DNA of 16,411 nucleotides from Thermoleophilia bacterium (lineage in GTDB: Bacteria; Actinomycetota; Thermoleophilia; Gaiellales; Gaiellaceae), in NCBI GenBank assembly GCA_025933895.1, contig JAICZB010000021.1:1-16411 (forward strand), read 5' to 3'. The position numbers and the translations under genes were made by a program. Each line of letters begins with the position of its first letter. Positions within the stretch are counted from its first letter, which is position 1. Positions 14,459-16,411 of the stretch are shown one piece after another. The notes under the pieces were generated by a model, which was given only the letters and a program-made list of their open reading frames with translations, searched no databases and was not told where the DNA came from.

Positions 14459-15725
14459 GGGCGAGGATCTTGCCGGTCCTCAGGTTGAGGTGGGTGGTGT
14501 CGTGGATGCGGGTGTTGCTGCGGTCGTGGAACGCGATCGTGAGGTGGTGGTCCCGGCCGGTCATGTCGACGGCGACGGTGAGATAGCCGAACTCGACGAT
14601 CGGCGGCTTGTCGAGGGTGTACTCGCCGACGGTGACCGGAGTCTTCGGGAGTCCCCCGATCGGCTGGGTGGCGGCGAAGCCGCCCGAGCCGGCGACGATG
14701 TACGGGATCTCGCGCCCGTCGACCCGCCGCGTGAAGCGCTGGTACAGGTGCGCATGCCCCGAGAGGACGGCGTCGGGCCAGAACCCGGCTGCACGCGACG
14801 CGTTGTCGATGTCCCGCGCGAGGCCGCTGCCGCCGCCGTGTCCCGCGTCGACCGAGGCCGGCGGGTGGTGGCAGGCCACGATCACCGCACGCTCGCCGGC
14901 CTTCCGGGCCGGGGCGAGCCGTGCGAGCTCGGCCTCGAGGAAGTGGAGCTGCTCGTCGCCGGCGAGCACCGGATAACGGCCGCTCTGGCTCGAGATGACG
15001 CCGGGGCTCTCCAGGACGTTGGTGTAGAGACCGACGATCGAGACGAACGGGGCGTCGAGAGTGAAGTAGACGCCGGGCTGGTCCATGGTCGACCGGACGA
15101 CGCTGCCCGCGTCGGGGGACGGGCCCGGCGTCGTGGCGCAGAAGTTGCGCAGGAAGGCGGTCAGCGTCTCGACCTGCGGCAGGTCGGGCTTGTCCCCGAA
15201 GACCATGCCGTCGTGGTTGCCCGGGATGGCGAAGATCGGCCGGTCGTACGCCCGGAACGGCTCGTAGAACTGGTCGTAGTAGTACTGCCCCTCGCCGAAG
15301 TTGTAGACGACGTCGCCGAGGTGGAAGAAGAACGCCGGCCCGGCCGCGCCGCCCACCTGGACGTCCCTGACCATCGCGTCGGCAACGTTCGCCTCGTGCT
15401 CGAGGGCCTGCGCGGCGGTCTGGAAGCTGTTCACCTTCGCGGCTCCGGTGTCGCCTACCGCGTGGAAGCTGATCTTCTTCGCCGTCGTGATCGCCGTCAT
15501 GAACTCCGCCTCGAGCACGTCGGCGAGGTCGACCCGGGGTTCCTCCACCCGCGGCTCCGGGACGGGCTGCAGGTCCTTCCGGTGCAGCTTGTAGTAGATG
15601 CTGTCGTAGTAGGCCGCGCTCGTGTTGTCGATCTGGAAGGAGACCTGGTCCGGCACGGGCTGCGGGTCGGCGAACAACCTGCCGCCCGCCCCCGTCAGCT
15701 TCCGATACGCGGCGTCCAAGCCCAC
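14454..15725 (-). CDS. Calcineurin-like metallophosphoesterase
   Basis: 423 residues from a GTG with a GAGGAGG site 8 bases upstream. An N-terminal segment (1-80; DNTSAAYYDSIYYKLHRKDL at 33-52) precedes the metal-binding core: D92 in AVGDTG, D138 in LGDVVYNFG, N170-H171 in PGNHDG, H286-H287 in ACHHPP, and H324 and H326 in SGHAHLYQR. These are the five metallophosphatase motifs, with Gly instead of His in the first, as in purple-acid-phosphatase-like members. It should be an active two-metal phosphoesterase. No signal peptide is seen, so it is probably cytosolic, although many relatives are exported. The substrate is unknown. It follows the DUF5995 gene by 13 bases, with its ribosome binding site overlapping that gene's stop, so the two form an operon. 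Confidence 0.92.
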   Translation of the reverse strand: MGLDAAYRKLTGAGGRLFADPQPVPDQVSFQIDNTSAAYYDSIYYKLHRKDLQPVPEPRVEEPRVDLADVLEAEFMTAITTAKKISFHAVGDTGAAKVNSFQTAAQALEHEANVADAMVRDVQVGGAAGPAFFFHLGDVVYNFGEGQYYYDQFYEPFRAYDRPIFAIPGNHDGMVFGDKPDLPQVETLTAFLRNFCATTPGPSPDAGSVVRSTMDQPGVYFTLDAPFVSIVGLYTNVLESPGVISSQSGRYPVLAGDEQLHFLEAELARLAPARKAGERAVIVACHHPPASVDAGHGGGSGLARDIDNASRAAGFWPDAVLSGHAHLYQRFTRRVDGREIPYIVAGSGGFAATQPIGGLPKTPVTVGEYTLDKPPIVEFGYLTVAVDMTGRDHHLTIAFHDRSNTRIHDTTHLNLRTGKILAR

Positions 15726-15738
15726 AGCGGTGACCTCC

Positions 15739-16411
15739 TCAGCGTGACAGTACGCGACCGAGCTTGAGCAGCCACGAGTCCGCAGGAATCAGGAGCCCGC
15801 GACTCGCGAGGCCGACCATGCGATCGAGTGCGAGCAGGTAGTCGCCCGCGAGCGGCGGCTCGCTGCCGAGCGCCCAGAGCGCCTGCGCGTTCGTCCAGGC
15901 CGCGTCACGCGCGCGATCGACGTCCCACATCGCCACGACGTCGTCGATGCGGCGGAAACGGTGGACGAGCCGGTCGATCCAGGCCAGCCAGCCCGTGAGA
16001 TAAGCGCCCTTCACCTGCCGCTCGACCTGGGCGAGCAGAGCGTCCACGCGCTCGAAGTCCGCGTGCTCGGGCGACCCTTCCCGGAGATCGAGCCCGAGCT
16101 CGCGGCAGGTCGTCACCAGAGCGACGGGCAGGTCGCGGTTGATGTGGGCGTTCATCCCTGCGAGCGCGAACTGGAGCGGCGCGATGCCGCGGCGGGAGCG
16201 CTGCGCGAACAGCGGAACCCAGGCCGACGGCGTGCTCGCGGGATCGCGCCCGTACGCGTCGAGGGCCGAGAAGAACAGCTCCGCGAACCGGATGTCGAGG
16301 GTCTCGAGGAAGCGCGCGTCGGCGAACCCCTGGCTCGTCAGGTCGGCGCCGACTCCCTCGGTGACCGCGAGGTAGAGCCGGGCGAAGCAGGCGACTCCAT
16401 CCGAGGGAGGC
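15739..16411 (-). CDS. DUF5995 family protein, 5' end outside window
   Basis: The reading frame is open from the right edge to a TGA at 15739, giving 223 visible residues. The internal Met at 16155 is not the start, because the upstream codons continue the family sequence. Visible blocks are DGVACFARLYLAVTE near the edge, FLETLDIRFAELFFSAL, PSAWVPLFAQRS, and LQFALAGMNAHINRDLPVAL. The last is the hallmark of DUF5995, a mostly actinobacterial family of unknown function. The conserved His and Asp suggest a possible metal or catalytic site, but this is not established. The C-terminal half is helical with several Trp residues. It lies just upstream of, and is likely cotranscribed with, the metallophosphoesterase gene. 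Confidence 0.8.
   Translation of the reverse strand, partial: PPSDGVACFARLYLAVTEGVGADLTSQGFADARFLETLDIRFAELFFSALDAYGRDPASTPSAWVPLFAQRSRRGIAPLQFALAGMNAHINRDLPVALVTTCRELGLDLREGSPEHADFERVDALLAQVERQVKGAYLTGWLAWIDRLVHRFRRIDDVVAMWDVDRARDAAWTNAQALWALGSEPPLAGDYLLALDRMVGLASRGLLIPADSWLLKLGRVLSR

Noticed and set aside
14490..15767. 425-codon plus-strand open frame opposite the metallophosphoesterase
   Set aside because: Val/Arg/Asp-rich shadow; the minus strand holds all phosphoesterase motifs.

Overview
The window is very GC-rich and densely coding, with ATG and GTG starts, good Shine-Dalgarno sites and many 4-14 base gene junctions. Gene style and domain types (soil-type oligopeptide ABC operon, DUF5995, a collagen-like protein ending in a 'LWAVVNADG'-type domain) suggest a high-GC Actinomycetota, possibly a Thermoleophilia-like soil or sediment lineage. 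That assignment is an inference from style, not from a marker gene. No tRNA, rRNA, CRISPR array or insertion sequence was seen, and no gap between genes exceeds about 210 bases.

Left half (1-7906): a truncated peptidase-S58 (DmpA-type aminopeptidase) gene on the minus strand is divergent, by only 12 bases, from a seven-gene plus-strand run. That run encodes a histone-deacetylase/acetylpolyamine-amidohydrolase-like zinc hydrolase, an S66 LD-carboxypeptidase (LdcA/MccF type), and a complete Dpp/Opp-type ABC importer (solute-binding protein, two permeases, two ATPases). Read together these look like a system for importing peptides and trimming unusual ones: D-amino-acid, murein-derived or N-acylated. 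The substrate is inferred.

Right half (7853-16411): a four-gene minus-strand run encodes a three-module cell-wall hydrolase (M15 VanY-like peptidase, peptidoglycan-binding domain, GH25 muramidase), a four-helix membrane protein of unknown function, a papain-like C1 cysteine peptidase, and a patatin-like lipid acyl hydrolase. The three enzymes carry intact active-site motifs and none has a recognisable signal peptide. Across a 209-base divergent control region lies the most unusual gene, a 659-residue protein combining a STAND/NB-ARC-type NTPase, a helical (TPR-like) region, one transmembrane helix, a collagen-like Gly-X-Y stalk and a small C-terminal beta-rich domain. The control region holds two back-to-back candidate promoters whose -35 boxes are the ends of one perfect inverted repeat, plus a leader hairpin that covers part of the hydrolase's ribosome binding site. 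Convergent to the STAND gene is a minus-strand pair: a DUF5995 protein (start outside the window) and a calcineurin-like metallophosphoesterase.

The candidate novel system is the divergent unit 7853-14447: a membrane-anchored STAND NTPase with a collagen tip, facing an operon of wall-, protein- and lipid-degrading enzymes and a membrane protein. It may be a regulated lysis, conflict or predation module, or a wall-remodelling unit. The sequence supports the parts and their arrangement; the joint function is a hypothesis.
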